Positions 17,929-28,020 of a stretch of DNA of 64,000 nt are shown in pieces. The stretch is taken from the NCBI GenBank assembly GCA_963703145.1, contig OY969793.1, forward strand, positions 3,534,001 to 3,598,000, in the 5' to 3' direction. The notes under the pieces were generated by a model. The model was not told where the DNA came from, searched no databases, and saw only the letters and a program-made list of their open reading frames with translations. The DNA comes from Bog-756 sp963703145. Its GTDB lineage: Bacteria > Actinomycetota > Acidimicrobiia > Acidimicrobiales > RAAP-2. Position 1 is the stretch's first letter. Every line of letters starts with the position of its first letter. Position numbers and translations under genes: made by a program.

Positions 17929-19280
17929 ATGCGGCACCGAGGTGAGGTGGCGGCCGGGATCCTCGCCCATGCGCGTCGGCTCCGGTGGTCGGCCTCCCAA
18001 ATCGAGTCCGAACGACAGCGGGCCCTCCGCGCTCTGCTCGAATTCGCCGTCGGACACTCCCTATTCCACGCGGACAGGCTTGCCGGCATCGATCTGGCGG
18101 AGTTCACTGAGGCGCAGTTGCCTTCGCTGCCCGTCATGACGAAGAAGCAGATGATGGCCGGGTTCGACGAGGTAGTCATCGATCGCCGACTCACAATCGA
18201 TGTCATCACGCGGCACCTGGCCTCGGTGGACGATGGCGGTGATGACTATCTCTTCGATCGGTACCGGGTGATCGCTTCGTCCGGTTCAAGTGGTATCCAG
18301 GGCTGGTACATCTACGACTGGCATGAATGGACCGATGCTCGGGTTGATGGCCTCCAGGTCCAGGCTGGCCATGGCCGATGGGAGCCCACGACCGCCAGGG
18401 TCAGCAACCGTGAGCCTTCTGGGCAGCGGTGCGACCACCCTGTCGAGCGCCATGAGCTCCTTCCTTGCCCCGCCGGACGACTCCTTCATCCACCTGCCGA
18501 TGAGCACGGCGGTGCCCGAACTGGTCGATGTGTTGAATGCCGTCCAGCCGATGGTCGTGCAGGCCTATCCATCTGCGCTCGACCTGCTGATCCACGAAGT
18601 CACCAGCAATCGGCTCCACATCGCACCGCGTTACGTGGAATCAGGTGGCGAACTGCTCACCGAGCGGACCCGTGCTGACGTCCGTGAGGCATGGGGCGCG
18701 GAGATCGACGACTGCTGGGGGCTGTCGGAAGGGATCTACGCGTTCTCCTGCCCCGCTGGAGGCGGTATGCATCTCCCAGACGACCTGGTCATCGTGGAAC
18801 CCGTCGATATCGACGGAAATCCCGTTCCAGCGGGCAGCACCGGCCGCCAAGGTGTACATCACCAACCTCTACAACCACACCCAGCCACTGATCCGCTTCG
18901 AAGTGCCCGACGCCCTTACCGTTGTCGAGGGACCATGTGCCTGTGGATCCGCCCACCGCCGGATCGACGGTCTGACTGGGCGAAACGACGTGCACTTCGA
19001 CTACTACGGCGAGTTCCGCATCTATTCCACAGTTCTCAGCTTCGCCCTCGACGCGGAGCCAGGCCTCATCGAATACCAGGTCCAGCAGACCCAGCGGGGT
19101 GTGGTCATCCGCGCTGTGGTCCAGTCGGATTTCGGCATTCGACGACTCTCCGAACGGGTCGAAGGAGCGCTGCGTGACGCCGGACTCACCGATCCGGAGG
19201 TATCCGTCGAGCTGGTTGATCACATCGATCACCTCCCGTCGGGCAAGCTCTGTCAGTTCATCGCCACTGCCGAGACGTGA
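17929..19280 (+). pseudogene. PaaK/CapK-like adenylate-forming ligase, two frame breaks
   Basis: Resembles the phenylacetate-CoA ligase family (AMP-forming, aryl/acyl activation). Three consecutive frames carry parts of one protein. Frame 1 (17929 to about 18330) has LPVMTKKQMMAGFDEVV and ASSGSSGIQG, the AMP-binding Ser/Gly loop. Frame 2 (to about 18845) has ATVSLLGSGATTLSSA, VESGGELLTE and DCWGLSEG. Frame 3 (to 19280) has VYITNLYNHTQPLIRFE and DHIDHLPSGKL. Each step is one extra base; the second can be put at 18845, where removing one C restores PAGSTG-AKVYITN. With both bases removed a protein of about 450 residues results, the normal family length. Real decay or insertion errors are both possible. 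Confidence 0.82.
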
Positions 19281-19772
19281 ATCGCGGTCCTCTGCGCCGA
19301 GCGCCCAGAACGCAGACAACACGGTGGGGGATTGGGGCCGGTCATGTCCATCGATTGAGATGACGCTGGCAGGTGCCAGTCTCCTCGGCCGAGCTCCTCT
19401 GGTTGAAGAGGTTCTCAACCGGATCTGACTGATGCGCGATGGCTCGACCATCGGCGAGCCGGTGGCTCCCTCTGACCGACTGATCCGAACGCTTGCCGGC
19501 CAATTCGGCATGGTCGTTGGGCCGGCCACGGTGGCTACGCGACGTGCGGGGTCGTACCCGCCGGACAACCACTCGGCCCCAGAGTGGTCGGCGCCTCCCG
19601 GCAGACTTCGGAAATTCTGGCTGGACGGCCACAGCCGTTGGTGACGACCGGCCACGCATCACCCCTGGTAGTGGGCGAAATGCTCGGAAACCTCATCGTG
19701 CCGGTCGATCGTGTCGATAGGTAGACATCGACGAGATCGTCGAACGACCTCCACAATGTGAGAGGACAGGCC
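19281..19772. other. Gap without a recognised gene (about 490 bp)
   Basis: Short frames only, none with a recognisable domain or a ribosome site. No repeat or tRNA was seen. Confidence 0.4.
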
Positions 19773-19895
19773 ATGACCATCACTCGGCGGATGCCGTGGC
19801 CCGCGCTGGGCCCTCCCGGCCGTGGGTCGTGCGCCGACCGGTTCCTCTCGGTGATTGACGCCGGCAATCAGTTGGTTGGGGTGACCATCCCGTGA
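19773..19895 (+). CDS. Possible 40-residue protein coupled to the GGDEF/EAL gene
   Basis: ATG 19773 has AGAGGA six bases upstream, and the TGA at 19893-19895 overlaps the GTG start at 19892 as GTGA. That is the same coupling seen in real operons in this window. The product (MTITRRMPWPALGPPGRGS...) resembles nothing I know. It may be a leader peptide or a chance frame. Confidence 0.3.
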   Translation: MTITRRMPWPALGPPGRGSCADRFLSVIDAGNQLVGVTIP

Positions 19896-22235
19896 GCGCA
19901 TCGGCCAGCGCGGGATCGCGAGTCGGCAGTCTGATGAAATTCGGTAGGCGGTCCTGGTTCATCGCGGCGGCCCTGGTGGCCGTGATGGGAGTTGCCTTGG
20001 CCGTCGTCGGATCACAAGCACTTGCCCACGTCGACGGCCAGAAGTCCCGTCAAGCATTCGTCACGTCATCAGGCGAGATCGCATCCACTTTGAAGTTGGC
20101 CATCGCCCGGGAACAGGATCTGGGCGTCAACGCCAGCACATTCGTCCTCAGCAATCCGGCCAGCCACCGAGGCACAGTTCCAACAGTGGACCACCACTGA
20201 CCGCCTCTTCGAGCGCTATCCCGAGCTCCAGGGAATCGGTGAGGTCGTGTTGGTCCCTGCCGCTCAACTGGCCGCATTCGTGGCCCAGCACGGGGGCGGT
20301 GCCTTCCAGGTGAGTCCACCGGGAACTCGCCCTTTCTACTGCTTCACCACCTTGACCCAAGGCCGCACCGCCCAATCTGACCTTTCCCCGAGCATCGACG
20401 TGTGCGCAATAAGCCTCGGTGCGGCGCTCATCGGTGGCCGAGACACCGGCCGGAGCGCCTACGTCCCCTACGGTACGGGCAAGAACGCGGATCTAGCCAT
20501 CGGCGCTCCGATCTACGAGGGTGGCTCCGTCCCGACGACGACAGAGGGCCGCCACGCCACGTTTGTCGGATGGGTGGGCATCCAGATCCTCCCGGCCGTC
20601 CTGTTGAGGACGGCCCTGGAAGGACATCCGAACACAGCGGTGTCGTTCCACTATCGCTCGGGTTCGTCCACGGCCACGTTCCGATCCGGGGCCGCTCCAG
20701 TGCATGCCCAGTCGACGAGCGTCGATTTGCGCAACGGATGGCACGTGCAGGTAGCTGGTCCGATCGCTGGGACTGGAGTGGCCGGCAACGCGACCGCTCT
20801 GGCGCTGTTGCTGAGCGGCATCCTCGTGAGCCTGTTGCTCGGGGTGTTGGTCTATGTTCTCGGGACGAGTCGTGCGAGGGCGTTGAGACTGGTTGACGAG
20901 CGAACCGAGCAACTCCACCATCAGGCCCTCCACGATCCCCTCACCGGACTTCCCAACCGGGCACTGATCCTCGACCGGATCGACCGCATGCTGGTGCGAG
21001 GGCGAAGACAGCACACTCCCACCGGGGTCCTGTTCCTCGACCTGGACGACTTCAAAGACATTAATGACACGCTGGGGCATCGTGCCGGCGACGAACTGCT
21101 CGTGGCCGTCGGGGCCAGGCTCCGAAGTGCCCTTCGCGATGGTGACACCGTCGGCCGGTTGGGCGGGGACGAGTTCGTGGTGGTCACCGAGGGCTCCCTG
21201 TTGCCGGGGGGGACGAAAGCCGTGGCCGATCGGGTGCTTGCGGCGTTGAGCCCACCATTTGAGATAGCAGCAAATGACGTTCCGCTGTCGGTCACCGCCA
21301 GTATCGGATTCGCCGAGGGGGACCGACCGACTCCCGAGGAACTCCTCCAAGATGCCGACATAGCACTCTATGAAGCCAAGGCTGGGGGCAAGCGGCAAGC
21401 GGCGCGCTTCTACTCGTCGATGAAGGATGCAGCCGATGAGCTCCGACAGCTCGAACTGGATCTGCACGGCGCCCTCGACGATCGTCAATTCTTCTTGGTG
21501 TACCAACCCATCGTCGATCTGACGACCGGGGAGTTCTCAGGCGTCGAGGCCCTGTTGCGCTGGCGACACCCAGCAAGGGGCATCGTGATGCCCGATCAGT
21601 TCATCCCCACTCTGGAATCAAGTGGGCTCATCGTTCCCGTGGGAGGTTGGGTTCTGGAGGAAGCCTGTCGGCAGGGGGCGACCTGGAACCGATCGGGCCA
21701 TGCCTTGCGGATCTCGGTCAATGTGTCCGGCAAGCAGCTCGATCGCGATCGAATCGCGGATGACGTGCACAGCGCACTGTCCAAAAGCGGACTTGATCCG
21801 GGCCAGCTGATCCTAGAACTCACTGAATCCACGTTGATGAAGGACGTCGAAGCCACGATCGAGCGACTGCATCTTCTGAAGGCGATAGGAGTACGAATCG
21901 CCATCGACGACTTCGGTACGGGATTCTCATCACTGGCCTACCTTCGGAGGTTCCCCATCGACATTCTCAAGATCGATCGGTTGTTCGTCTCGAGTATGAC
22001 CACCACGGTCGAGGCGGCGGCGATTGTCCATACCTTGGTCGAACTAGGCAAGGCTCTCGGGATCGAGACCATTGCCGAGGGCATCGAGACCGACGACCAG
22101 CATCAGCGCCTGTCGGCGGAGAACATCGACCACGGCCAGGGATTTCTCTTCGCTCGGCCGATGGAGGCCCACGAACTCGACCATCTGTTGGACAGATCCA
22201 TCACATCCATTGGCTTCTCTGCGTCGCTGCAGTGA
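19892..22235 (+). pseudogene. Membrane sensor with CHASE-like, GGDEF and EAL domains; one frame break
   Basis: Predicted cyclic-di-GMP enzyme. Frame 2 (19892 to about 20160) gives a first membrane segment (about residues 22-44) and the start of a CHASE-like sensor. Frame 3 (to 22235) continues it with ATEAQFQQW and FERYPELQGIGEVV, then a second membrane segment (ALALLLSGILVSLLLGVLVYVLG), a GGDEF domain (GRLGGDEFVVV, with I-site RDGD before it) and an EAL domain (GVEALLRWRHP; DDFGTGFSSLAYLRRF). Both catalytic signatures are intact. One extra base near 20155-20166 separates the halves; without it the protein is about 780 residues. If the break is real, only a truncated cytoplasmic form could be made. 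Confidence 0.85.
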
Positions 22236-22533
22236 CGCCGTGGGGGATCACCGCACGGATTCGTGGTTGGGACCGTCCAGCGCGCTGACGGGTGTGAAGA
22301 CCACAACGCCGGGCAGCACCGCCTGCGTCGGAGGGCGAGGAACCAGCCTGCTTCATGGTCGGCGGGACGCGGTCACGAGTTGACGCTAAGGACCCCACCG
22401 GCCCGTCGGGATCCAGTTGCGAGATCCCGATGCGCACTCGGTCAGCCCGTGAGGGTGGTACACGGTGGGGGGATTGTCGCGTGTGTCACGTCTACTGTGG
22501 TCGCCGGTAGGACCCGGACTACCCAGGGGGTGG
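22236..22533. other. Intergenic region (298 bp)
   Basis: Nothing recognised apart from the ribosome site AGGGGG (22525-22530) of the next gene. Confidence 0.4.
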
Positions 22534-23475
22534 ATGATGGTGAGTTTCCGTCGAGTGGTTCTGGCTGTCGCCGTGGTGTCCCTGGCGTCAACGGTGGTGA
22601 GTGCTGGCGGCAGCCCGTCCACGGGGGCCGCTGCGGTGAGGCATCCGGTCGAGGCGGCCTTCACTGCCCTGGGGCCGTTTGCCACGACCCACACCGTCAT
22701 CATCAAAGGCGGGAGCCCGGAGTACGAACTCTTCTATCCCCGCCACTATCACGCCCTCGGATTCCAGAGCCCCATCATCACCTGGGGAAACGGGACGAAC
22801 GCCGTTCCGGACATGTACTCGACGTTGCTCAGCCACTTCGCTTCGTATGGGTTCACCGTCATCGCCACCACCTTGACCAATACCGGTAGCGGGCGCGAGA
22901 TCGATGCCGCCGCTCGCTATCTCGTGGCCATGGACTCGACCCATGGGAGCGTGTTCAACGGGCATCTGAACGTGCACCGGGTGGCGGCCGCTGGTCATTC
23001 ACAGGGCGCCACGGGTGCCGTGCGGGTGGCCACCTCGGATCCCACGTTGATCACCTCCCTCATGACGTTCTCGCTGCCTGCGTCCAGGTGGTCCGGCATC
23101 AACTCCGACTGTCCGGTGATCTCGGACTGCGAGAAGGACCTCTCACTGGTGCATCAACCGACGTTCCTTGTCTCCACCCACGGGCTCATCGATAGCATCA
23201 TCGCCAGCCCCGCCACGGAGAAGGCCTACTTCGGGCAGGTGAGGGGTCAGGCTGCGCTGGGCATCATCGACCGGTCGGGAGGTGTCGTAGCCGACCACAG
23301 CTCGCTGCAGAACAACGCGTCCGGCGGCCAGCCGAGCGGGGAACTCGGGTACTCCACGGCGTGGTTGGAGTACACCCTGCTGGGCAACCGCCGGGCGGCG
23401 ACGGCCTTCACCGGCACCCACCCTGAACTCACATCCAACGACAACTGGCCCGGGAGTCGGACCAAGAAGCGATGA
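22534..23475 (+). CDS. Secreted alpha/beta hydrolase
   Basis: Predicted exported serine esterase of about 313 residues. A signal peptide runs through VVLAVAVVSLASTVVSAGG (residues about 7-26). The nucleophile elbow is GHSQG in HRVAAAGHSQGATGAV, and the hydrophobic strand before the active region is SPIITWGNGTN. The layout (no lid, short sandwich) resembles dienelactone-hydrolase or PHB-depolymerase-like esterases; the substrate is unknown. ATG 22534 or ATG 22537 follows AGGGGG. It is convergent with the next gene, 30 bp away. Confidence 0.8.
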   Translation: MMVSFRRVVLAVAVVSLASTVVSAGGSPSTGAAAVRHPVEAAFTALGPFATTHTVIIKGGSPEYELFYPRHYHALGFQSPIITWGNGTNAVPDMYSTLLSHFASYGFTVIATTLTNTGSGREIDAAARYLVAMDSTHGSVFNGHLNVHRVAAAGHSQGATGAVRVATSDPTLITSLMTFSLPASRWSGINSDCPVISDCEKDLSLVHQPTFLVSTHGLIDSIIASPATEKAYFGQVRGQAALGIIDRSGGVVADHSSLQNNASGGQPSGELGYSTAWLEYTLLGNRRAATAFTGTHPELTSNDNWPGSRTKKR

Positions 23476-23505
23476 GGTCCCTTGCCGACTGGCCCCCCGC
23501 CCGAC

Positions 23506-24135
23506 TCACGTGAGCCGGTGGTACCAGAGGCGCCAGGGCGTGGTGTGGCGCTGCCAGACCTCCGGACCGGAGCTGTAGGGAGGACCGGTGTGGCGTCGGT
23601 TGGCGGCCGACTCCTCGTCGACCTCGTAGACGGCGAGAAACTGTGGTGCCCCCCGATAGGGCGACCTCACCTCCTCAACGAGTTCGTACCGCACGGCGCG
23701 GAGTGCGTGCCGGCGCTCAGCCACCTCGGGCAGGTGGACGTTCGTATAGAACGAGTTGAACTCCTCCAGGCCCTCGGCTGTGACATCGGCCGGAGGATTG
23801 ACCCCGAGCAGGTAGATGGCATAGGGGACGACGACCGCAGGGCCGGTCTCGGTCAGGCGTCGGTAGATACACGACCAGGTCTGCCTCAGCCCGTGGCGGT
23901 CTGACGCCGGGCCCGCCGAACGATCGGCCGCGTCCCCATCGGAGTGGTCGACGGTGGTCACAAACTGCGGCGGCCGGAACCCGCGGGCGGCAACGGCGAT
24001 CAGCTCGTAGCGCTCCTCGCCCTCCGGGTTGTCCGCCACCCCTCGAGCGAATGCTTCGACGGAGTCGGGATCGGCTGAGGCCCCACCCCGGACGTCCCAG
24101 CCGGTCCACGACGTGATGGAATCTGGCATCGTCAC
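23506..24135 (-). CDS. Conserved-looking protein, two dimeric alpha/beta-barrel (EthD-like) segments
   Basis: 209 residues, not confidently recognised. The C-terminal half (YAIYLLGVNPPADV, FNSFYTNVHLPEVAERRHALRAVRYELVEE, FLAVYEVDEESA) has the strand-helix pattern and NVHLPE-type motif of EthD or stress-responsive A/B barrels. The N-terminal half ends in PQFVTTV, which may be a second barrel. No signal peptide or membrane segment. GTG 24135 has GAAGGGG 8 bases upstream; ATG 24129 is possible. It lies 89 bp before an MFS exporter that also reads leftward. Confidence 0.65.
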   Translation of the reverse strand: MTMPDSITSWTGWDVRGGASADPDSVEAFARGVADNPEGEERYELIAVAARGFRPPQFVTTVDHSDGDAADRSAGPASDRHGLRQTWSCIYRRLTETGPAVVVPYAIYLLGVNPPADVTAEGLEEFNSFYTNVHLPEVAERRHALRAVRYELVEEVRSPYRGAPQFLAVYEVDEESAANRRHTGPPYSSGPEVWQRHTTPWRLWYHRLT

Positions 24136-24224
24136 CGGGACGGCCCCTTCCCCCTCTGGTCGTCGCTGTCATCCGGCTCGATCCCCCGAGGGTACCAAAG
24201 GCCTCCAGGACCGGGCATGGGCGA

Positions 24225-25868
24225 TCACGCCAGGTCATCGCTCATGGCGGCCGGTTGCATGACCGGAACCCGTCCACTCTCGGCCTCGCTGGGCCGAAAC
24301 GGTGCAACGCGATCGCGCCGGGGAGGGAAGGCCAGCTCCTGTGTGCCCGGCACTTCGAAGGGGCGGGAGCCTGCGGTCAGCCCGGCGACGATCGCTGGCT
24401 CGTGGCGAAGTCGGGGACGCCACATGACGACCGTCACGATGACCAGGGCCAGGCCCAAGAAGATCGCCGAGCCCCTCAGCGACGTAGCCACGGCATGGGC
24501 TAACTCGTGCTGGGCCATCCAGGCCGCCGGCGCACCTGCCGGATGCGGGATGGCAGCCCGGCTGGCCGAGGCAAAGATCGTGACGAGGATGCCGATGCCC
24601 AATGAGCTGCCGAGCTGCTGGGCCACGTTGACCAGGCCCGAGGCGGCACCGGCGTCCTCGGGGGCCACGCCGGCCATCCCGGCGGTGGTCAGTGGGGTGA
24701 GCGCAGTGCCGATGCCGATGCCGAGCAGCACCATGGGCAGCGCAATCCTCGGAAAGTAAGGCGTGTCGGCCGTGATCCGGCTCAGCCACGCCATGCCGAC
24801 GAGAGCGGTGAGCACGCCGGCGGCGAGCAGTCGGGTGTTGCCGACCCGGGGTGCCAACCTCGGCGCGAGTCGGGCCGCGCCGAACATCACGGCGGTAACG
24901 GGGAGGAAGGCGAGGCCGGCGCCGAGGGCGCTGTAGCCGCGGACACCCTGGAGGAACTGGGTCAGGAAGAAGAACATGCCGAACATCCCGCTCACCACCA
25001 GGATGCGGGTGGCGTAGGCGCCGGCCCGCTCGCGGCTGGCGAACAGACGGAGCGGCGTGATGGGCTGCTCCGCCCGCATCTCGGTGTGGACGAACGCGGC
25101 CAGGAGAGCGGCCCCGGCAACAAACGAGGCCACGGTCCCCTGGTTGGTCCATCCGTCGGTGGCCGCCCGGACGAAGCCGTAGACGAGGGCGGTCATCCCG
25201 AGGGTGGAGGTGGCTGCGCCGGCCAGGTCGAAGTGGCCGCTTCGCCGCTCGGTCTCGGGCAGGTAGCGGGGTGCCAGGAGCATCAACGTGGCGCCGAGTG
25301 GGACGTTGATGAACAGTCCCCACCGCCACGAGACCCAGGTGGTCAGCATCCCACCGAGCACCAGGCCAACGCTGCCACCGGCCCCGGCCACCGCGCTGTA
25401 AAGCCCGATGGCGCGGGCACGCTCGGGTCCCTCGCGGAAGCTGGTCTGCAAGAGCGCCAGGGTGGAGGGCGCGGCGATGGCAGCACCCATGCCCTGCACG
25501 GCGCGAGCGGCGAGCAACCACGAGGCGGACTGGGCGAGCCCACCCATCAGGGATGCCACCGTGAACACAGCGATGCCGGCGACGAACACCCGCCGTCGGC
25601 CCAGGATGTCGCCGGCCCGGGCCCCCAGCAGCAGCAGCCCGCCGAAGGTCAGGGTGTAGGCGTTCTGTACCCAGGACAGCCCGGTGGAGGAGAAGTGCAG
25701 GGCCCGGTGGATGCGGGGCAGCGCCGTGATGATGATCGTGGCATCGAGGATGATCATCAGGTAGGTGGCCAAGATGATGCCGAGCACGACGGCGGACTTG
25801 GGTGGGCGGCCCCCGGACCGGCTCAATGGGAGCCGATTCGGGACACGTTGGGTCAGGGCAATGGTCAT
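24225..25868 (-). CDS. MFS drug exporter, DHA2 (EmrB/QacA) type
   Basis: 14-TM proton antiporter of 547 residues. Signatures are LDATIIITALPRI in TM1, LSWVQNAYTLTFGGLLLLGARAGDILGRRRVF (motif A in loop 2-3) and GGSVGLVLGGMLTTW with VSWRWGLFINVPLG (motif C region). A cytoplasmic tail of about 50 residues follows the last membrane segment. It is divergent from a TetR gene, with three palindromes in the 134 bp between them, so it is probably repressed by that regulator and induced by its own substrate. Confidence 0.92.
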   Translation of the reverse strand: MTIALTQRVPNRLPLSRSGGRPPKSAVVLGIILATYLMIILDATIIITALPRIHRALHFSSTGLSWVQNAYTLTFGGLLLLGARAGDILGRRRVFVAGIAVFTVASLMGGLAQSASWLLAARAVQGMGAAIAAPSTLALLQTSFREGPERARAIGLYSAVAGAGGSVGLVLGGMLTTWVSWRWGLFINVPLGATLMLLAPRYLPETERRSGHFDLAGAATSTLGMTALVYGFVRAATDGWTNQGTVASFVAGAALLAAFVHTEMRAEQPITPLRLFASRERAGAYATRILVVSGMFGMFFFLTQFLQGVRGYSALGAGLAFLPVTAVMFGAARLAPRLAPRVGNTRLLAAGVLTALVGMAWLSRITADTPYFPRIALPMVLLGIGIGTALTPLTTAGMAGVAPEDAGAASGLVNVAQQLGSSLGIGILVTIFASASRAAIPHPAGAPAAWMAQHELAHAVATSLRGSAIFLGLALVIVTVVMWRPRLRHEPAIVAGLTAGSRPFEVPGTQELAFPPRRDRVAPFRPSEAESGRVPVMQPAAMSDDLA

Positions 25869-25910
25869 GGGTGGGGTACCTCGGGTCGACGGTGACTAAC
25901 TGGGTGATAA

Positions 25911-25972
25911 AGTGGAGGGGTCCTCCACTAGTAATGGAGGGTTCCTCCGGTTAGTATACGGAGGTAGCCTCC
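25911..25972. promoter_or_regulatory. Array of three GGAGG-N3-CCTCC palindromes
   Basis: Three inverted repeats share GGAGG-N3-CCTCC: 25911-25929 (8-bp arms AGTGGAGG/CCTCCACT), 25936-25948 (5-bp arms) and 25959-25973 (6-bp arms CGGAGG/CCTCCG). Centres at 25920, 25942 and 25966 are 22 and 24 bp apart, about two helix turns, so bound dimers would face nearly the same side. The array lies between the divergent MFS and TetR genes. Inferred operators for that TetR. Confidence 0.65.
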
Positions 25973-26002
25973 GGTTTGCAACCCGAGGAGGAGAATTCGA
26001 CG

Positions 26003-26597
26003 ATGACCACGACCGATACCGTTCCCGAGGCCCTGTCCCGCCGGCCGATGCGTGCTGATGCCGCGGCGCAACTACGACAAGCTGATCGCCGCGGCCCGCG
26101 AGGCCTTCACCGAGGAGGGATCGGCAGCGTCGCTCGAGGAGATCGCCCGGGGGGCGGGTGTCGGGATCGGTACCCTCTACCGCCACTTTCCCTCTCGCCA
26201 GGCGCTGCTCGAGGCCGTCTACGTCGAAGAGGTCGAGACCATGTGCCAGTCGGCCGAGGACCTTGGGGACCAGTCGCCCTGGGACGCGCTGGTGGGCTGG
26301 CTGCACCGGTTCGTGGGGTACATCGCCACCAAGCAGGCGCTGTCCGAGGAGCTGTTCGCCTACCTTGACCGCGACGCCGACGTGTTCAAGCGGTGCAGCT
26401 CGGCGTTCTACGAGGCCGGAGGGCCGCTCCTGGAGCGGGCCCAGCAGGCCCACGTCGTCCGGTCCGACACGAACATCACCGATGTCGTGCGGATGGTGGC
26501 CGGCATCTCCAAGATGCCGTCATCCACGCCCGAGCAGATCCACCGGGTGCTGGACATGGCTATCGACGGACTGCGCTACCGCGCCGAGAGCTCCTGA
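26003..26597 (+). pseudogene. TetR/AcrR family regulator, one frame break near the N-terminus
   Basis: The ATG at 26003 has a strong site (GAGGAGGAGA) 10 bases upstream and begins MTTTDTVPEALSRRPMRADA. One base later than expected, at about 26062, the frame changes into RRNYDKLIAAAREAFTEEG, SLEEIARGAGVGIGTLYRHFPSRQALLEAVY and a helical C-terminal domain. Dropping one G from GCCGCGGCGC restores RADARRNYDKL, a very common TetR opening, and gives about 197 residues. If the break is real, an intact 181-residue regulator could still start at GTG 26052 or ATG 26058, though without a good ribosome site. It is likely the repressor of the divergent MFS exporter. Confidence 0.8.
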
Positions 26598-26891
26598 GCC
26601 GTTCGGACCGGACGGGGTCAGGCGGGCGAGTGGCCGGACCGGTGCGAGCCCAGATCCTGGACCGGGCCGGGCACCGTGTCGCCGACGAGGCGATGGCCCA
26701 GAACGATCAGGAGCTCGCCTGTCCGCCGGGTGAGTGTGAGTCGACGACGTCGGGAGCTTGGCCGTCGACCGGTGGCGGGTGTGCCGGACCGGTGCTGGCG
26801 TGCCGCCCGCTCCCGGTCACGCCGCACGCCGGCAGCCATCTCCCCGGCCACCCACGGATGAAGTCCCATGGCGCCAGGCTACGCCCCGTCG
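26598..26891. other. Intergenic region upstream of the ArsR promoter
   Basis: About 290 bp. Open frames here are high-GC shadows with no domain. Nothing else recognised. Confidence 0.4.
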
Positions 26892-26921
26892 TTGACTTCT
26901 GCAACTATATACCTATATAGT
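26892..26921 (+). promoter_or_regulatory. Promoter overlapped by a perfect palindrome
   Basis: TTGACT (26892-26897) and TATAGT (26916-26921) are separated by 18 bp and resemble the housekeeping sigma consensus. A perfect AT-only-arm palindrome ACTATATA-CC-TATATAGT (26904-26921) covers the spacer and the -10 element. The ATG at 26931 lies about 9 bases past the -10 element, so the transcript is probably leaderless. Binding by the encoded ArsR-type protein would block the polymerase. Confidence 0.65.
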
Positions 26922-26930
26922 CATAGAACT

Positions 26931-27968
26931 ATGCCACAGATCGAAGGAACAGTCGTCGCCCGTCGGCAGCCCCCGGTGAGCATCCAGCCCTCGGCGGCCG
27001 TGGAGCTCGAGTGGGCCCTGGGCTCGGCCGGCCGGGAGGACTTCCGCGCCGACCACGCCGTACTGGACCGTGTGTACCGATCCCATCCCGACCTGATGGA
27101 ACGGGTGGTGTCGTACTGGAGCCCCGACGAGGCGATGAGCTGCTTCGGCTTCTTCGAGTTGCTGATCCTGGCCCACAGCGGTGGCCTGCTGTTCACCGCC
27201 GATGCCGACCTCCTGGTCGACCGGCTGGACGAATTGTGCCGCCGGGATGTGTTCCAGATCGACACCTACCCCCTCTTGGCGGAGACCGAGGAGGATGCCG
27301 CCGCCATCCGGGACCGCCTCGTCGTGTTGCGGGAGTCCCCGGAGCGCCGCGGTGCCTACGTCGCGCTCGTGGCGGACCTGTGGGGCGCGCTCCGGGACGA
27401 CTGGGCCATGCTCGGCCTTCCCGCCGTCGAGGCCGCCGTCGACGCCCGCCGTGAGCTCGTCACCCGCGGGGCCGACTGGCGCGAAGCCTCCCGTGGTGAG
27501 TGCGACTTCGGTCCGCTTCTGGAAGAGACCGTGGCGGCCATGGGAGCCGGGGGCGAGGTGGTGGTGGTCCCGGCCTTCTTCACCCACCGGGGTCTGTTCG
27601 TCGACTTGCCCGGTGTCGTGGTCATCGGCGTGCGCGCCGACACCACCGGTGCCGAGGCCCGGGCTCGCACCGAGTCGCTGGCCCGGCGCCTGAAGGCGAT
27701 CTCGGACCCCACCCGCCTGGCCATGGTGGACACGCTGCGCCGGGGGCCGCGGACGGTCACCGAGTTGGCTACCGCCTTCTCGCTGGCCCAACCCACCGTC
27801 AGCAACCACGTGAAGGTCTTGCGGGAGGCCGGCCTGGTGGCCGACGAGCGAGCTGGGAGCCGCCGCACGCTCACTGTCCAGCACCCGGCGGTCGAGGAAT
27901 TGCTCGCCACCTTGCAGGGTGTGCTCATCGGCCACGACGCCGATACGCCCGGCCCGATCCCGGGCTGA
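26931..27968 (+). CDS. ArsR-type winged-helix regulator with a long N-terminal domain
   Basis: 345 residues. The last 90 or so form an ArsR winged helix (LARRLKAISDPTRLAMVDTL, TVTELATAFSLAQPTVSNHVKVLREAGLV, and a basic wing GSRRTLTV). About 240 residues before it form an acidic, mostly helical domain with FFELLILAHSGGLLF, not typical of small metal-sensing ArsR proteins and presumably a ligand-sensing part. No CxC metal motif is visible. Similar long regulators exist in Streptomyces (I think of the DUF5937 type, not certain). ATG 26931 is set by the promoter just upstream. It precedes a YjbR-like gene by 52 bp. Confidence 0.8.
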   Translation: MPQIEGTVVARRQPPVSIQPSAAVELEWALGSAGREDFRADHAVLDRVYRSHPDLMERVVSYWSPDEAMSCFGFFELLILAHSGGLLFTADADLLVDRLDELCRRDVFQIDTYPLLAETEEDAAAIRDRLVVLRESPERRGAYVALVADLWGALRDDWAMLGLPAVEAAVDARRELVTRGADWREASRGECDFGPLLEETVAAMGAGGEVVVVPAFFTHRGLFVDLPGVVVIGVRADTTGAEARARTESLARRLKAISDPTRLAMVDTLRRGPRTVTELATAFSLAQPTVSNHVKVLREAGLVADERAGSRRTLTVQHPAVEELLATLQGVLIGHDADTPGPIPG

Positions 27969-28020
27969 TCGGGCCCGTCACGCGGTTGACAGGGTGGCGC
28001 CGGGCCAGTGGAGTGGAGCC

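Noticed and set aside
18300..18860. Programmed +1 frameshifting as the reason for the broken frames
   Set aside because: No shared slippery site or stop-codon context is visible at the six breaks, and they hit unrelated families.
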